The notes under the pieces are model-generated. The model worked only from the letters and a program-made list of their open reading frames with translations. It ran no database searches and was not told the DNA's origin. Shown piece by piece: positions 10,992 to 22,925 of a stretch of DNA of 64,000 nt. A program made the position numbers and the translations under genes. The stretch lies in assembly GCF_033568475.1 (NCBI RefSeq), contig NC_133121.1, positions 129,364,375-129,428,374 on the forward strand, in the 5' to 3' direction. The DNA comes from Henckelia pumila. Lineage: Eukaryota > Streptophyta > Magnoliopsida > Lamiales > Gesneriaceae. The number at the start of each line of letters is the position of its first letter. Position 1 is the first letter of the stretch.

Positions 10992-13900
10992 ATGTCAAAT
11001 CGTGACGACCAGAGTTCTCATGGCAGTGTTGGTGGGCGTTGGGGAGATGCCGACCGGGAGCCTCGTCGAGAACGGCGTCATCGTCACCATGACGACGAGC
11101 GTTTTACTGTGCGTCGATTCTTAGCTATGGGTCCTAAGCCCTTAGTTGGAGGTGAGTCTCCGGAGGATGCGGAGAACTGGTTAGACCGCATGGAAACGAC
11201 TTTTCAGACTTTCCAATGCACCGATGAGCAGAAGGTGGAGACCCTTGGCTATCTTCTGGATGGGCGTGCGCGCAGGTGGTGGAGGTTTACTTCTGCACCT
11301 TTTGTTACGGCGAGAGGAGTGGCCACCTGGGCCGAATTCCGCACAGCTTTCCAAAAGCGGTATTTTCCTCCTGCACTCCGACAGTCGAAGGCAGGCGAGC
11401 TACTGAGTCTGCGACAGGGAACCATGTCTATCGATGAGTATCAGCAGAGGTTCTTTGATCTGCTATCCTATTGCCCCGAGATTGCTGATAGCTCAGAGAT
11501 GAAGTATAATCTGTTCCTTCAGGGCCTTAACCCTGAGATCCATGATCGTGTGGCGGTTGGTGACGACATGTCCTACGAGGGTTTGGTGAGCCGTTGTCAT
11601 CAGGCAGAGGACAGCATTCGGCGGAACAGGTCTTTCTCTCAGTCGAGACCTGCTAGTTCTTTGGGTCCCCGTGCCCAGTCTTTCAAGAAGTCTGGATCTA
11701 CTTCTTCCTCTGGTTCTGGAGGTGTTGTCCGTTTCGGTAAGAAGGACAAGTGTGATCACTGTGGGAAGAACCATCCATCCGACAAGTGCCGCAGAGCTTC
11801 TGGAGCTTGTTTCCATTGTGGAGAGACTGGTCATATCCGGAGGGATTGTCCACTGTCTAGGGGAGGCGGTTCTAGATCTGGTTCAGGATCTGGTTCTCAG
11901 GCTACCGTACAGCAGAGGTCACAGGGACAGTCTGCTGGGAGTTCTCATTTGAGGCCACGAGCTTCTGGCCAGGTGTTTGCCCTGAGACATGATCAGGCTG
12001 TGGAGGAGAATGAGAAAGTCATCGCAGGTACATTTATGCTTTATGGTATACCTGCTCTTGTACTTATTGATACTGGTGCATCTCATTCCTTCATTTCTGC
12101 ACGTTTTGTTAAGAGACATAGATTACCATGCATTGCACTAGACGTAGTGATATCTGTTTCTACTCCGACGGGCCAATCTGCTTTGGCTAAGCGTCTAGTG
12201 ATGGGTTGCCCTTTAGAGTTCGAAGGGAACGTTCTGTTGGCGAATCTCATGGTCCTGGCGATGGACGACTTTGATTGCATTCTGGGAATAGATGTGCTGA
12301 CTACCTATCGAGCTTCAGTGGACTGCTATCAGAGATTAGTACGCTTTCATCCGGAAGGGAGTGAGAGTTGGTTTTTCTATGGTGAGGGAGCGCGACCCCC
12401 GATGCCTTTGGTATCAGCTTTGAGAGCCTGTCGAGCTCTGGAGTCTGGCGGGGAAGGCTACCATATCTATGCAGTTGATTTGTCCGCTGAGAGTATTGGG
12501 ATAGAGAGCATTCCTGTTGTGGATGAATTTCCAGATGTGTTTCCTGATGAGATTCCGGGTTTTCCTCCTGCTAGGGAAGTCGAGTTTGGCATAGAGTTGA
12601 TGCCGGGTACTTCGCCTATTTCTAGAGCACCGTATCGTCTGGCTCCGTCAGAGATGCGTGAGTTAAAGAATCAGCTACAGGATCTTTTGGACAAGGGGTA
12701 CATTCGTCCTAGTGTATCTCCTTGGGGAGCTCCTGTTCTCTTCGTGAAGAAGAAGGATGGGTCGATGCGGCTGTGCATTGACTATCGGCAGCTGAATCGA
12801 GTGACTGTGAAGAACAAGTATCCGTTGCCTCGTGTTGATGACTTGTTTGACCAGCTGCAGGGCACATCAATTTACTCCAAGATTGACTTGAGATCTGGGT
12901 ATCATCAGTTGAGAGTCCGTGATCAGGACGTATCCAAGACTGCATTTCGTACTCGCTATGGGCATTACGAGTTCCTAGTGATGCCATTTGGTTTGACTAA
13001 TGCGCCGGCTATATTCATGGATCTGATGAACCGTGTCTTCAGGGAGTATTTGGACAAGTTTGTCGTGGTCTTCATTGACGACATCCTGGTTTATTCGCGT
13101 AATACGGAAGAGCATGTTTCTCACTTGCGGTTGGTACTACAGACTCTTCGAGATGAGCAATTGTACGCCAAGCTGAGCAAGTGTGAGTTCTGGATGGATA
13201 GAGTGGTTTTTCTTGGCCATATCATATCCAGGGAGGGGATTTCTGTTGATCCAAGCAAGATTGAAGCGGTACTTAATTGGTCGCGTCCGACGACAGTTGC
13301 TGAGATCCGTAGTTTTCTGGGTCTAGCAGGGTATTATCGTCGCTTCATTCTAAACTTCTCTCAGTTAGCTCGACCGTTGACGCAGCTTACCCGCAAGGGT
13401 GTGGATTTTGAGTGGTCCTCCGAGTGTGAGGAGAATTTCCGTGAGCTTCGACGGCGGTTGACTTCTGCGCCGGTGTTAGCATTACCGTCAGGATCTGGAG
13501 GGTATGTAGTTTACACGGATGCTTCTCTTCAGGGGTTAGGTTGTGTCCTGACTCAGAATGGGCATGTGATCGCATACGCTTCTAGACAGCTGAAGCTTCA
13601 CGAGGACAACTACCCAGTCCATGATTTGGAATTGGCAGCCATTGTGTTCGCTTTGAAGATCTGGCGTCATTATCTTTATGGCGAGAAATTTGAGATCTTC
13701 ACCGACCATAAGAGTCTCAAGTATTTGTTCACTCAGGCAGAATTGAACATGAGACAGAGACGTTGGATGGACTTGCTTAAGGACTATGATTGCGAGATTA
13801 AGTACCATCCGGGAGCTGCTAATCTCACCGCTGATGCTTTGAGTCGCAAGGTGCGACTATCCGCACTTCAGACTTGTTCGATGTCTAGTGCGATCAGTGA

Positions 13901-15407
13901 CTGTTGTACTTCAGGTTTTACCTTCAAGCATAAGAAAGGTATGCAGAGTATCCAGATGTTTGCGATATTATCTGAGCCAGCCTTGTATTCGCGGATCCGA
14001 GATGCTCAGATGTCTGATTCGAAGACCCAGCGTTTAGCTCGTCTAGCTAACGAGGGTAGCTTGTCTGGATTTCATTATCAGTCAGATGGCTTTCTGTGTT
14101 TGTCTGGTAGGCTTGTGATTCCACAGGATGAAGAGTTGCGAGAGGAGATTTTGTCTCAGGCACATCGCACTAAGTTGAGTATTCATCTTGGGAGCAACAA
14201 GATGTACAAGGATCTACGTACTCGTTTCTGGTGGAAGGGAATGAAACGCAGTGTTTATCAATTTGTTTCGAGATGTTTGGTGTGTCAACAGGTCAAGGCA
14301 GAGCACCGACGACCTGGAGGATTGCTTCACAGTCTGCCTATTCCTGAATGGAAATGAGAGTTTATCACTATGGACTTTGTGACCCATTTGCCGGTATCCC
14401 CGAGGAACTGTGATGCTATCTGGGTTGTGGTGGACCGACTCACCAAGTCAGCGCATTTCATTGCCTATAGCCGGGAGTACAATGTGGATCGTATGGCTCG
14501 GTTGTACATTTAGGAGATCGTTCGACTTCATGGAGTGCCTGTGAGCATTGTCAGCGATCGGGACCCCAGGTTTACTTCTAGATTCTGGGGGAGTGTTCAG
14601 CGTGCGATGAGTACTACTCTCAGTTTGAGTACAGCCTATCATCCAGAGACTGATGGTCAGTCAGAGCGCACTATCCGTACGTTAGAGGATATGCTTAGAG
14701 CATGCATCTTGGATTTTGGTTCAGCCTGGCAGGATCATTTGCCGTTGATCGAGTTCGCTTACAACAACAGCTATCACACTAGTATTGGGATGGCACCTTT
14801 TGAAGCGTTGTATGGGCGACGTTGTCGTACTCCCCTCTTCTGGGAAGAAGTGGGGGAGAGACAGGCTGAAGGACCGGAGTTTATCCAGCAGGCGATAGAC
14901 ATTGTTGATCAGATCAAGAAACGGATTAAAACTGCGCAGGATCGTCAGGCCAGCTATGCTAATATCAAGCGTAGGCCTTTGCAGTTCGAGGTCGGGGAGA
15001 AAGTGTTTCTAAGAGTGTCACCTTTCCGCAAGATTCTCAGATTTGGCCTTAAGGGCAAGTTGTCTCCCAGATTTATCGGTCCGTTTGAGATCTTAGAGAG
15101 CATTGGCGATTTGGCTTATCGACTAGCTTTGCCACCGCATCTATCTAGTATTCACGACGTGTTCCACGTATCTCTGTTGAGACGGTATGTGGCGGATGAA
15201 TCTCATATTCTGCAGCGATCTGAGGTTCAGGTAGACAAGGATTTGACTTATGTTGAGAAACCTCTTCGCATCCTTGATTATAAGGATAAGGTTCTACGGA
15301 ACAAAGTCATTCCTTTGGTTTTAGTTCAGTGGCAGCGCAGAGGCACTGAGGAAGCTACTTGGGAGCTTGAGGACAGGATGTGTAAAGACCATCCTGAGTT
15401 GTTTTGA
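10992..15407 (+). pseudogene. Gypsy-B gag-pol polyprotein, copy 2 (same two nonsense codons)
   Basis: Domain order and motifs are as in copy 1. The shared TGA lies at 14355-14357 and the shared TAG at 14511-14513. Protein differences visible from copy 1 are W to R in the FREL(W/R)RRL segment after RT and V to I in RAC(V/I)LDF of integrase; three silent third-base changes are also visible in integrase. Catalytic motifs (DTGA, FIDDIL, YTDAS) are retained. The shared nonsense codons mean both copies descend from one already broken sequence. Confidence 0.93.
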
Positions 15408-15528
15408 TTTCATTCTTTAAGTTGTATTCAGTTGCAAACTCTGTAAACGTTTGTTTGAATAAAGAATGTTTCTGCTTTCTGTATTTGCATTCGGTACTTA
15501 AGATCTGATTTCGAGGACGAAATATCTT

Positions 15529-15541
15529 AAGTGGGGGAGAA
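15529..15541 (+). other. Polypurine tract, Gypsy-B copy 2
   Basis: AAGTGGGGGAGAA directly before LTR 3, identical to the tract before LTR 2. Confidence 0.85.
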
Positions 15542-16880
15542 TGTAGTAGCCCGAACCCTAATTGAGTAATTAAAGGATTAATGCTAATTAAATAAATTGA
15601 GGATTGGACGGATCGGAAGCTCCGAAGGGACGATCGGAAGATCCGATCGGGATCGGAAGCTCCGATGAGGATCGGAGGCACCGATGATATTACGTCATCC
15701 ATGACGTGTGGCTGGATCGGAAGCTCCGATCAGGATCGGACGTTCCGATCACCCCTATCCGGAGTCATCAAGTGATATTTAGACACGTGGCAGATCAGGA
15801 TCTTCGGAAGCTCCGATGGCAGGATCGAACGTTCCGATCGAGGTTCGGACGTTCCGATCAGGGATCGGAAGCTCCGATCGTTGTCTATAAATAGAAGGCC
15901 GAGACTTCATTTCTCCTTGCCAATTCCGGATTTCCTCTCTATTTCTAGTTCTTTTGGAGCTGTTCTAGTCTTCTTTGGCTTGGTCCGGAGGTCGGAGAGG
16001 CGTTCGGTAGTCGTAGCGGAGTTGTGCCCAAGTTCTGGAGGCATCGACATCAAAGGGCTAATGACGGACGAAGGTATAGCTTTTGCTTCCTATAAATATT
16101 TAGGAGTATGCAATAGCTTAGTTAAGGCTTTTAGGGCGCTATAATGATAGTAGTATCATTTCGCTGTGTAGGAGGACTTTAGGCTTGGACTTAGAGCTGG
16201 TAGTGCCTACCTGGTTTTTGAGGTACGAAAGTACTGTTCGAGATATCCTGACTGAGTATGCATGTATTATATGACTGCATGATTTATATGCCATGATATT
16301 ATGCTGCATTCATTTGCATCTTGCTGTATCTCCTTCGAGATGTCTGTAGTAGGGTTGTACCCTATCCTGTTAGTGGATGGACTTCCATCGATTTGGGTCC
16401 GGCGTATCCACGGTTATCTCGGTATGGGAGCCACCTCCTGAAGCGACGGCACAGCGTGCTACATACCAGGGCCCGGTCTGTCTCTGTTATCTGATCCTTG
16501 ACCTCGAGTCTATAGGGAGTTCACTTTGCATGCATGTATACTCATACTCTCGCACTGAGCGTTTTATGCTCACGTCTTGTACTCTGTATTTTCTGGACAC
16601 CCTATTCCATGGGGCAGGTTTGCGATTGGACGAGGAGGGTGGATCCAGGAGGGGCTAGTCAGTGGTTGGCCAGCTGGAGCTTCGTCTAGGTTTTATTACT
16701 GTTGTTTGGGTTTATACAGCTATTCGATTTGGTTGTATATTATTGGATAAATTACAGATTCCTTTACTTGGGATTGTATAATGTTTTTGGTTTCCGCAGT
16801 TTTATTCTGATATCTGTTTAATTAAGTTAATTGCATGCCTAAGTTCTGTTTAGTAGGTGATCTGGGTAAGGGTCACTACA
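15542..16880 (+). repeat. Gypsy-B LTR 3
   Basis: Same ends and length as the other two. By eye about ten private substitutions are visible, for example GAGG for GGGG near its start, CCGCAG for CTGCAG and GATCTGGG for GATCCGGG near its end. Confidence 0.94.
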
Positions 16881-16885
16881 CGGTT
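16881..16885. repeat. Target-site duplication, right copy (Gypsy-B)
   Basis: CGGTT follows LTR 3 and matches the five bases before LTR 1. Gypsy-A sequence resumes here. Confidence 0.9.
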
Positions 16886-19800
16886 CATTAGGCACTGGAA
16901 GGGGAGTATATAACTCATGTGGTTGTGATCTAGACTTTGCCCTCCTACAAGTCACACACTGCTCACACATCTTCTCAATATCATGTTTCATATGTGGCCA
17001 ATAAAAATGCTCATGCAAAGTTTGATATGTTTTAGCCATATCAAAATGCCCCATTAAACCACCACTATGCAATTTCCTAACAAGTAATTCTCGAATTGAT
17101 GAATTAGGAATACACAACTTATCTTCTTTAAACAAGTAACCATCATGCATGTAAAACTTATCTTTTGGACCACGCATACATGACGCATAAATCTCACCAA
17201 AATCAACATCACTCGCATACAACTCTTTCACATGCTCAAATCCCAAAAAATTAGAATCTAAAGTAGTTAAGAGCATGTACCTCCTTGACAACGCATCTGC
17301 TACCACATTCTCCTTACCTTGCTTGTACTTGATGACATAAGGAAATGTCTCCAAGAATGCTACCCATTTGCCATGTCTTTTATTCAACTTTTGCTGCCCT
17401 TTGAGATGCTTTAAAGACTCATGATTCGTATGAATCACGAACTCTTTTGGCCTCAAATAGTGCTGCCATGTCTCGAGTATCCTCACCAACGCATAAAACT
17501 CTTTGTCATAGGTAGGATAATTCAAGGACGCTCCACTCAACTTCTCGCTGAAGTACGCCACTGGCTTTCCTCCTTGCGTCAAGACACTTCCAATCCCTAC
17601 ACCTGATGCATCACATTCAATTTCAAACATATTAGTAAAATCAGGTAAAACAAGTAAAGGAGCATTAATCAACTTTTTCTTAAAAATATTAAAAGACTTC
17701 TCTTGCTCCTCGCCCCAATGGAATGGAACATTTTTCTTGATGATCGCAGTCATAGGCGCTGCCAATGTTCTAAAATCCTTCACGAACCTCCTGTAAAAAC
17801 TCGCAAGCCAATGAAAACTCCAAACTTGACCAATCGACGTAGGCGTCGACCAATCTCGAATGACACTTACCTTCTCTTCATCAACCCTCACACCTTGTGC
17901 ACTCACAATAAAACCAAGAAATACGAGTTCGTTTGTACAAAACAAACATTTCTTCAGGTTAGCATATAAATGTTCAGCACGCAATGTGATTAAAACAACT
18001 CTTAAATGTTCGACATGATCATCCAAGTTTTTACTATATACTAGTATAACATCAAAATACACCACCACAAACTTTCCAATAAATGCACGCAAAACATGAT
18101 TCATGAGACGCATAAAAGTACTAGGTGCATTAGTCAAACCAAAAGGCATAACCATCCATTCATACAACCCATACTTTGTTTTAAATGCAGCTTTCCACTC
18201 GTCTCCCTCTCTTATCCTACTTTGATGATAACCACTTTTAAGATAAATTTTGCTAAATACACAAGAACCATGCAATTCATCTAATATATCATCTAGTCTA
18301 GGAATATGATGCCTATACTTGATGATAATGTTATTTATAGCTCTACAATCAACACACATACGCCAAGATCCATCCTTTTTAGGTACTAACAACACAGGTA
18401 CAACACATGGTGACATCGACTCATGCACAAAACCTTTATCTAAAAGCTCACTTACATGTCGTTGCAAATCCTTAGTTTCCTCCGAATTGCTCCTATAAGC
18501 TGGACGATTCGGCAATGCACTTCAGTGTACCAAGTCGATTTGGTGTTCAATTCCCCTCAAAGGTGGTAATCCTTGAGGTAGCTCCTCCGAAAATAAATAA
18601 TCAAATTCCTGCAATAGAAAAACAACAACGCTCGGAAGATCTTCGGCTATATCACTTGTGTTAAGGAATACCTCCTTATAAATAATAAACACAAGTGGAA
18701 TTTGAGAATTCATAACATCTCTCAAATCACTCTTTTGGGCTATATATATATATTTTTCAGCCTCTTTCCGCTCAATTTTTTTTCATCTTTTTTTGTATCA
18801 TTCTTTTTTTTTTTCTAAGGTCATCTCACTTTTTTATCACTCTTTTTTTTTGTCTCATCTCTCTTTTTCTTTTTCATTTGATCCTCCAACACTTACTTTG
18901 GAGTCATAGGCAACAATACAATAGATTATTTGTTCATTACAAAAGAATATTTATTTTTAAAGCCATCATGAACCACCCTCATATCAAACTGCCATGGTCT
19001 ACCCAATAAATTATGACATGTTTGCATAGGGACTACGTCACACAACACCTCATCAAAATGCCAATAGAAAATGGCACCACTACTCGCCTATTAACTTTCA
19101 CCTCCGCACAGTCATTGAACCATTGCAACCTATATGGTTGAGGATGCTTCAAGAGAGGCAACCCCAATTTTTTCACAAATTCGCAACTCGATACATTGGT
19201 GCAACTACCCCCCATCAATAATAAGACTGCACACCTTTTCATTTACAAAATAACGAGTATGAAAAAGATTTTCCCTCTGACTCTCTTCTTCCTCTCTAGG
19301 TTGTGCATGTAACGCTCTCCTACTCACCAATAACTCACCAACAACAGCCCCAAACCCATCCTCATCATCAGGATCTACCAACGCATGCATACCATCACAA
19401 TTTTCCTCATCATTTTTAGACTCCACATCACCACAAGCATTAATAATCATCAATTTCTTATTTGGGCATTGACTAGAAATATGGACAATACCTTGACACC
19501 TAAAACATTTAATATCTCTAGATCGAGTATTAGAAGTTTCAGATGTACTTTTAACCACTTTCTTTGGTGCCTATGATTTGGTGTCATATTTTGGTTTGGA
19601 CACCGGCTTGTTGTCCTCCCGTTTTGCAACGTTCGAACGCCAAGAAGTCGACGATCCTCCACCTAAAGTAGATCGTCCAGCTCCTCTTCTCTTGAGCTGC
19701 TGCTCCACCTTCATGGCCGTCTGCACCATTTCATCCAAATCTAAACAGTGACGAAGCTCTACTTGGTCTTGGATTTCTCTATTCAAACCGCACAAAATTC

Positions 19801-20511
19801 AAGCCATTGTGGCTTTATTATCCTCCTCGATGTTGGTCCGGATCATCGTGGTCTCCAACTCCTTCTAGTAATCCTCCACGCTCCTTGGACCCTACCCCAA
19901 AGTCTGTAGATGCCTGTACATTTCACGATAATAATGGTTAGGAACAAAACGCTTCTTCATGAAATGCTTCATTTCTTCCCACGTCTCGATAGGCGGTTCT
20001 CCACACCTCCTTCTAGTGGTCACTAATTGATCCCACCAGATTAATGCATAATCTACAAACTCAACCACTGTCAACCTCACTTTCTTAAGATCAGAATAGT
20101 GATGGCAATCAAACACAAACTCCACACGCTGCTCCCATTCCAGATACGCCTCCGGATCAGATTTCCCATGAAACGCTGGAATTTTCATCTTAATGCTACT
20201 AATATTCCCATCCTCCTTAATACCCTCCGTATATTTTCCACGTACCGCTTCTCGCCTATGTGTACCCCCATGTACTCTTCTCTCCCCATCCCAATTCTCA
20301 TCAAAACTCTCCTCATCATCTTCAAAATCATTCCCCTTCCTATTTTTATTTTTTTTCCACTACCACTACTCTCCTCTAATTTACTTATCCGCTCATGAAG
20401 AGGTTCTATCTCCGATCTCATTACCCTAGTCAACTGTCCCATCAACGCCTCCATTTGAACCTTGGAAATTCCTTGGTTCACAATTTCACTAACATCTTTA
20501 TTAGGATTCAT
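16881..20511 (-). pseudogene. Gypsy-A gag-pol, 5' segment of the interrupted element
   Basis: Reading leftwards from a gag start at 20511 (MNPNKDVSEIVNQ), the pieces are the gag core (20188-19892, with WWDQL and FMKKRFVP), a zinc knuckle CFRCQGIVHISSQC, a protease region (IIDGGSCTN), RT, RNase H ([13 protein letters not shown]) and the integrase zinc finger ([21 protein letters not shown]), ending where Gypsy-B is inserted. Several frame breaks separate gag, protease and RT. The RT catalytic motif reads YFDV instead of YFDD (codon at 18048-18050), so the second catalytic aspartate is lost. This Ty3/gypsy family is distinct from Gypsy-B and -C; its exact clade is unsure. Confidence 0.9.
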
Positions 20512-20987
20512 GGTACCTGCAAGAAAATCGTTAGTAATAAATTTCCTCACACAAATTCTCACAGTTCACTCCAAACGAATCACTCAATCATTCCTTTTTT
20601 TCACTCAAATTTGTGGTATGGCTTTGCTTCGTAGAGTAAATGATCAAACCTTCAAGTTTAAAAACTTTTAGACGCTTGAAAATTTGACTAACAAATATTG
20701 ACAAATCGAGCAAGGAATTTTATGGAAAAATTAACTTTGACTCGCACCCAAGGATGAACAAAGGCAACGAAATTGGCCACAAGCTACTTTTTCACTTTTT
20801 TTTCTCAGATTTTCGGTCCCACTTTTTTTTACCGTTTTTTTTTGAATTTATAACTTGTAGCACAAGACACGAGAGTTGGATAACAAGTTTGAAAGAAACG
20901 ACACAGAAATTTGATATGAGATAGACGACAAACGAAGAATACGAAGAACGGATCTAGATGTAGATAGGATACTTACTTGATTCAAAA
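20512..20987 (-). other. Gypsy-A untranslated leader between PBS and gag
   Basis: No convincing reading frame is seen in about 470 bases between the primer site and the gag start. The sequence is T/A-rich with homopolymer runs, as is usual for a gypsy leader that would carry packaging signals. Confidence 0.5.
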
Positions 20988-21004
20988 CCTTGACTTTGAT
21001 ACCA
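20988..21004 (-). other. Gypsy-A primer-binding site
   Basis: Read on the minus strand this is TGGTATCAAAGTCAAGG, a variant of the initiator-Met tRNA complement. It lies two bases inside the LTR end, which fixes the element's orientation. Confidence 0.75.
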
Positions 21005-21006
21005 AA

Positions 21007-21830
21007 TGATATGAATCTAGATATGTAAGATTAGCAAAAACGATTACAAATTTGAATCGCATCCTCTAATCAATAAACAAAAGATCCAAAGTTTTGCCCA
21101 ATCTTTTAAACAAGTAAAATTGATAGGATTTTGGATTTCCACCTTTAATCAACGGTATGATTAACAACAGAAATCACAACAATTGAAACCAAAGAAAACC
21201 TTCAGATAACTTGTATCTAACAATATTCAGTGAGAAATCAATCGACAAACGCTTCCAAGTAATTAAACTGAGAAAGTTTGATTTAAAAAGCCAAAGAAAC
21301 GCTTTGAATAAAATTCTTGAGAGAATTTCAATAATTTGTGTATAAACTGAATCTGAATTTTTTATTAATGAAAATAACAAAAGTATTTATAGTTTACAAT
21401 CAAAAATAAAAGATAACGCAAATTATACCTAAAGACATCAAGATATCATCTAGAAAGTTTCCTAGTATAATTAGAACTCTAAAAAATAGGAAAAAAACAT
21501 CAAAATATCAAAATCCCGCACACACACACAACACACTGAAGTGTGTGTAAAATTCCAAAAAATCTCGCTCGTTCGAGCCGACGGGATTCTCGCTCGAGCG
21601 AGGAAAATGCTGCCTCGCACTTTCTTCTGCGCTCGCTCGAGCAGACGTGTATGATCGCTCAAGCGAGAAACACTCTGCCCGAGAAATCTTAAGGCGCTCG
21701 CTCGAGCGAACGAATGTTGCGATCGAGCGAGATGTCTTCTGCCCCAATTGTGTTTTCTTCACTTTTTTCAACTTCTAATACTTCAAGGACGCATAGACAA
21801 CTCCCAAATTGATCTTCAATGTTTCCAACA
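21007..21830 (-). repeat. Gypsy-A 5' LTR (824 bp)
   Basis: On the minus strand it starts TGTTGGAAAC and ends CATATCA, a TG...CA structure with the primer site two bases downstream. Upstream of the start is GAGAGGG, a polypurine tract belonging to another internal region. The segment 21570-21730 is rich in GCTCGAGCGA-type motifs. Confidence 0.8.
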
Positions 21831-21960
21831 CCCTCTCGATAGTTTAGCATCAACTTTTGAAGTGCCTTCTTAAATTTGGTAGTTCGGCTCCTCATTTTTG
21901 GCCTTCGTGGCAACTCCAATGGATCTCAAACTCCCTTTGCCACTCAATTCACATGCGAGC
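21831..21960 (-). pseudogene. Remnant of a second Gypsy-A internal 3' end abutting the LTR
   Basis: The minus strand encodes LELPRRPKMRSRT, the end of the same integrase tail as at 2656-2700, followed by the GAGAGGG polypurine tract and the LTR. Homology stops abruptly at about 21960. This LTR therefore also acts as the 3' LTR of a truncated upstream copy, giving an internal-LTR-internal arrangement. Confidence 0.75.
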
Positions 21961-22265
21961 TGGCAAAAATATTTTATATTAGATGTTATAATTTAGGTGA
22001 ATACTTGTTCTTGTACGTAATATAGTTCAAAACTCTTTGTTATTATTTTTATAATTATTCTTATCTATCATTTTTTTATTTATTCTGACGAATGTTTTTG
22101 AGACAAAAAATTAATAATAAATAAAATTGTTCCTTGTTTCATTTCATTTGTTTTAGTTTTGGAGTTAGCGAACAAAAAAAATCAGTTTTACCATATTTTT
22201 TTTTCTTATCTTGTGCATTTAGGATTATGATAAGATAAACATTTAGATTTACGATGATACATTGC

Positions 22266-22269
<4 letters not shown>
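21961..22269. other. Unassigned AT-rich spacer
   Basis: I see no gene or repeat with clear boundaries here. Confidence 0.4.

Positions 22270-22304
<35 letters not shown>
22270..22304. repeat. (ATT)n microsatellite
   Basis: About 11 perfect ATT/TTA units. The array is interrupted by a MITE and continues at 22618-22633. Confidence 0.95.
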
Positions 22305-22617
22305 GGGAAAATTACAAATTTAGTCCTATATGTTTGTCACTTTGCGATTTTGGTCCTCTATGTTTTCACATTTCAGTTTTAGTCCTGCATGTTCTGATTT
22401 TTGGCAATTTCGGTCCTTTTTATTCAAAAATGTTTACGTGGCAATGTACACGTCAGCTCCACATCATCATTGAATTGGTGCCACATCAGCGCCACGTCAG
22501 AAAAAAAGACTAAAATTGCCAAAAAAATAAAGTTAGCGAACTAAAACTGAAATCTGAAAATATAAAGGACTGAAATCGCAAAGTAACAAACATACGGACC
22601 AAAAAAGCAATTTTTCC
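22305..22617. mobile_element. MITE with long terminal inverted repeats inside a TTA microsatellite
   Basis: The left arm (GGGAAAATTACAAATTTAGTCC, then GTTTGTCACTTTGCGATTTTGGTCC) pairs with the right arm (GGACTGAAATCGCAAAGTAACAAAC, then GCAATTTTTCC). Arms exceed 100 bp with mismatches, and there is no coding capacity. TTA repeats flank both sides, so the target duplication cannot be delimited. This structure is a common non-autonomous DNA-transposon type in plants. Confidence 0.7.
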
Positions 22618-22770
22618 TTATTATTATTATTATGCTTTTTAACTCAGGTCTTAGTGCATAGGGATAATGATATATAAGATGATGTCATATTGGATAATGT
22701 ACTGACAGATTATATGACATCGACAATTTTATATGCATAGAGACTATAACAACAATATATGATGCAGCCG

Positions 22771-22925
22771 ATGAGGTTTTAGCCTAGTGGCTAAGACTGA
22801 GGCCATGAGATCAAGATGTCTCAGGTTCGATTTCCGCTGATTGCGGGTAGGTTTTCTAATTTATTTAAGTAGATTTAGTTAATTTCTTTGCTCGAGACAA
22901 GCACGTCGTTTATATAATTTATTTT
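22771..22925 (+). mobile_element. tRNA-derived SINE-like element
   Basis: An A box-like TAGCCTAGTGG (22780-22790) and a B box-like GGTTCGATTTC (22824-22834) are spaced as in a tRNA-derived SINE head. A T/A-rich tail follows. It is too degenerate to be a tRNA gene. Confidence 0.5.

Larger units (their letters stand above)
3634..16880 (+). mobile_element. Gypsy-B: trimeric-LTR Ty3/gypsy (Tekay/Del-like chromovirus)
   Basis: The block reads LTR - internal - LTR - internal - LTR, with an exact period of 5,954 bases. All three LTRs are 1,339 bp, and the two internal regions have equal length with about five substitutions between them by eye. One target-site duplication (CGGTT) flanks the whole block. 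Each internal part has an initiator-Met primer site, one gag-pol frame and a polypurine tract. The C-terminal chromodomain-like segment and the polyprotein order (gag, protease, RT, RNase H, integrase) fit the Tekay/Del chromovirus group. Both internal copies carry the same two nonsense codons, so neither is autonomous. Confidence 0.93.
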
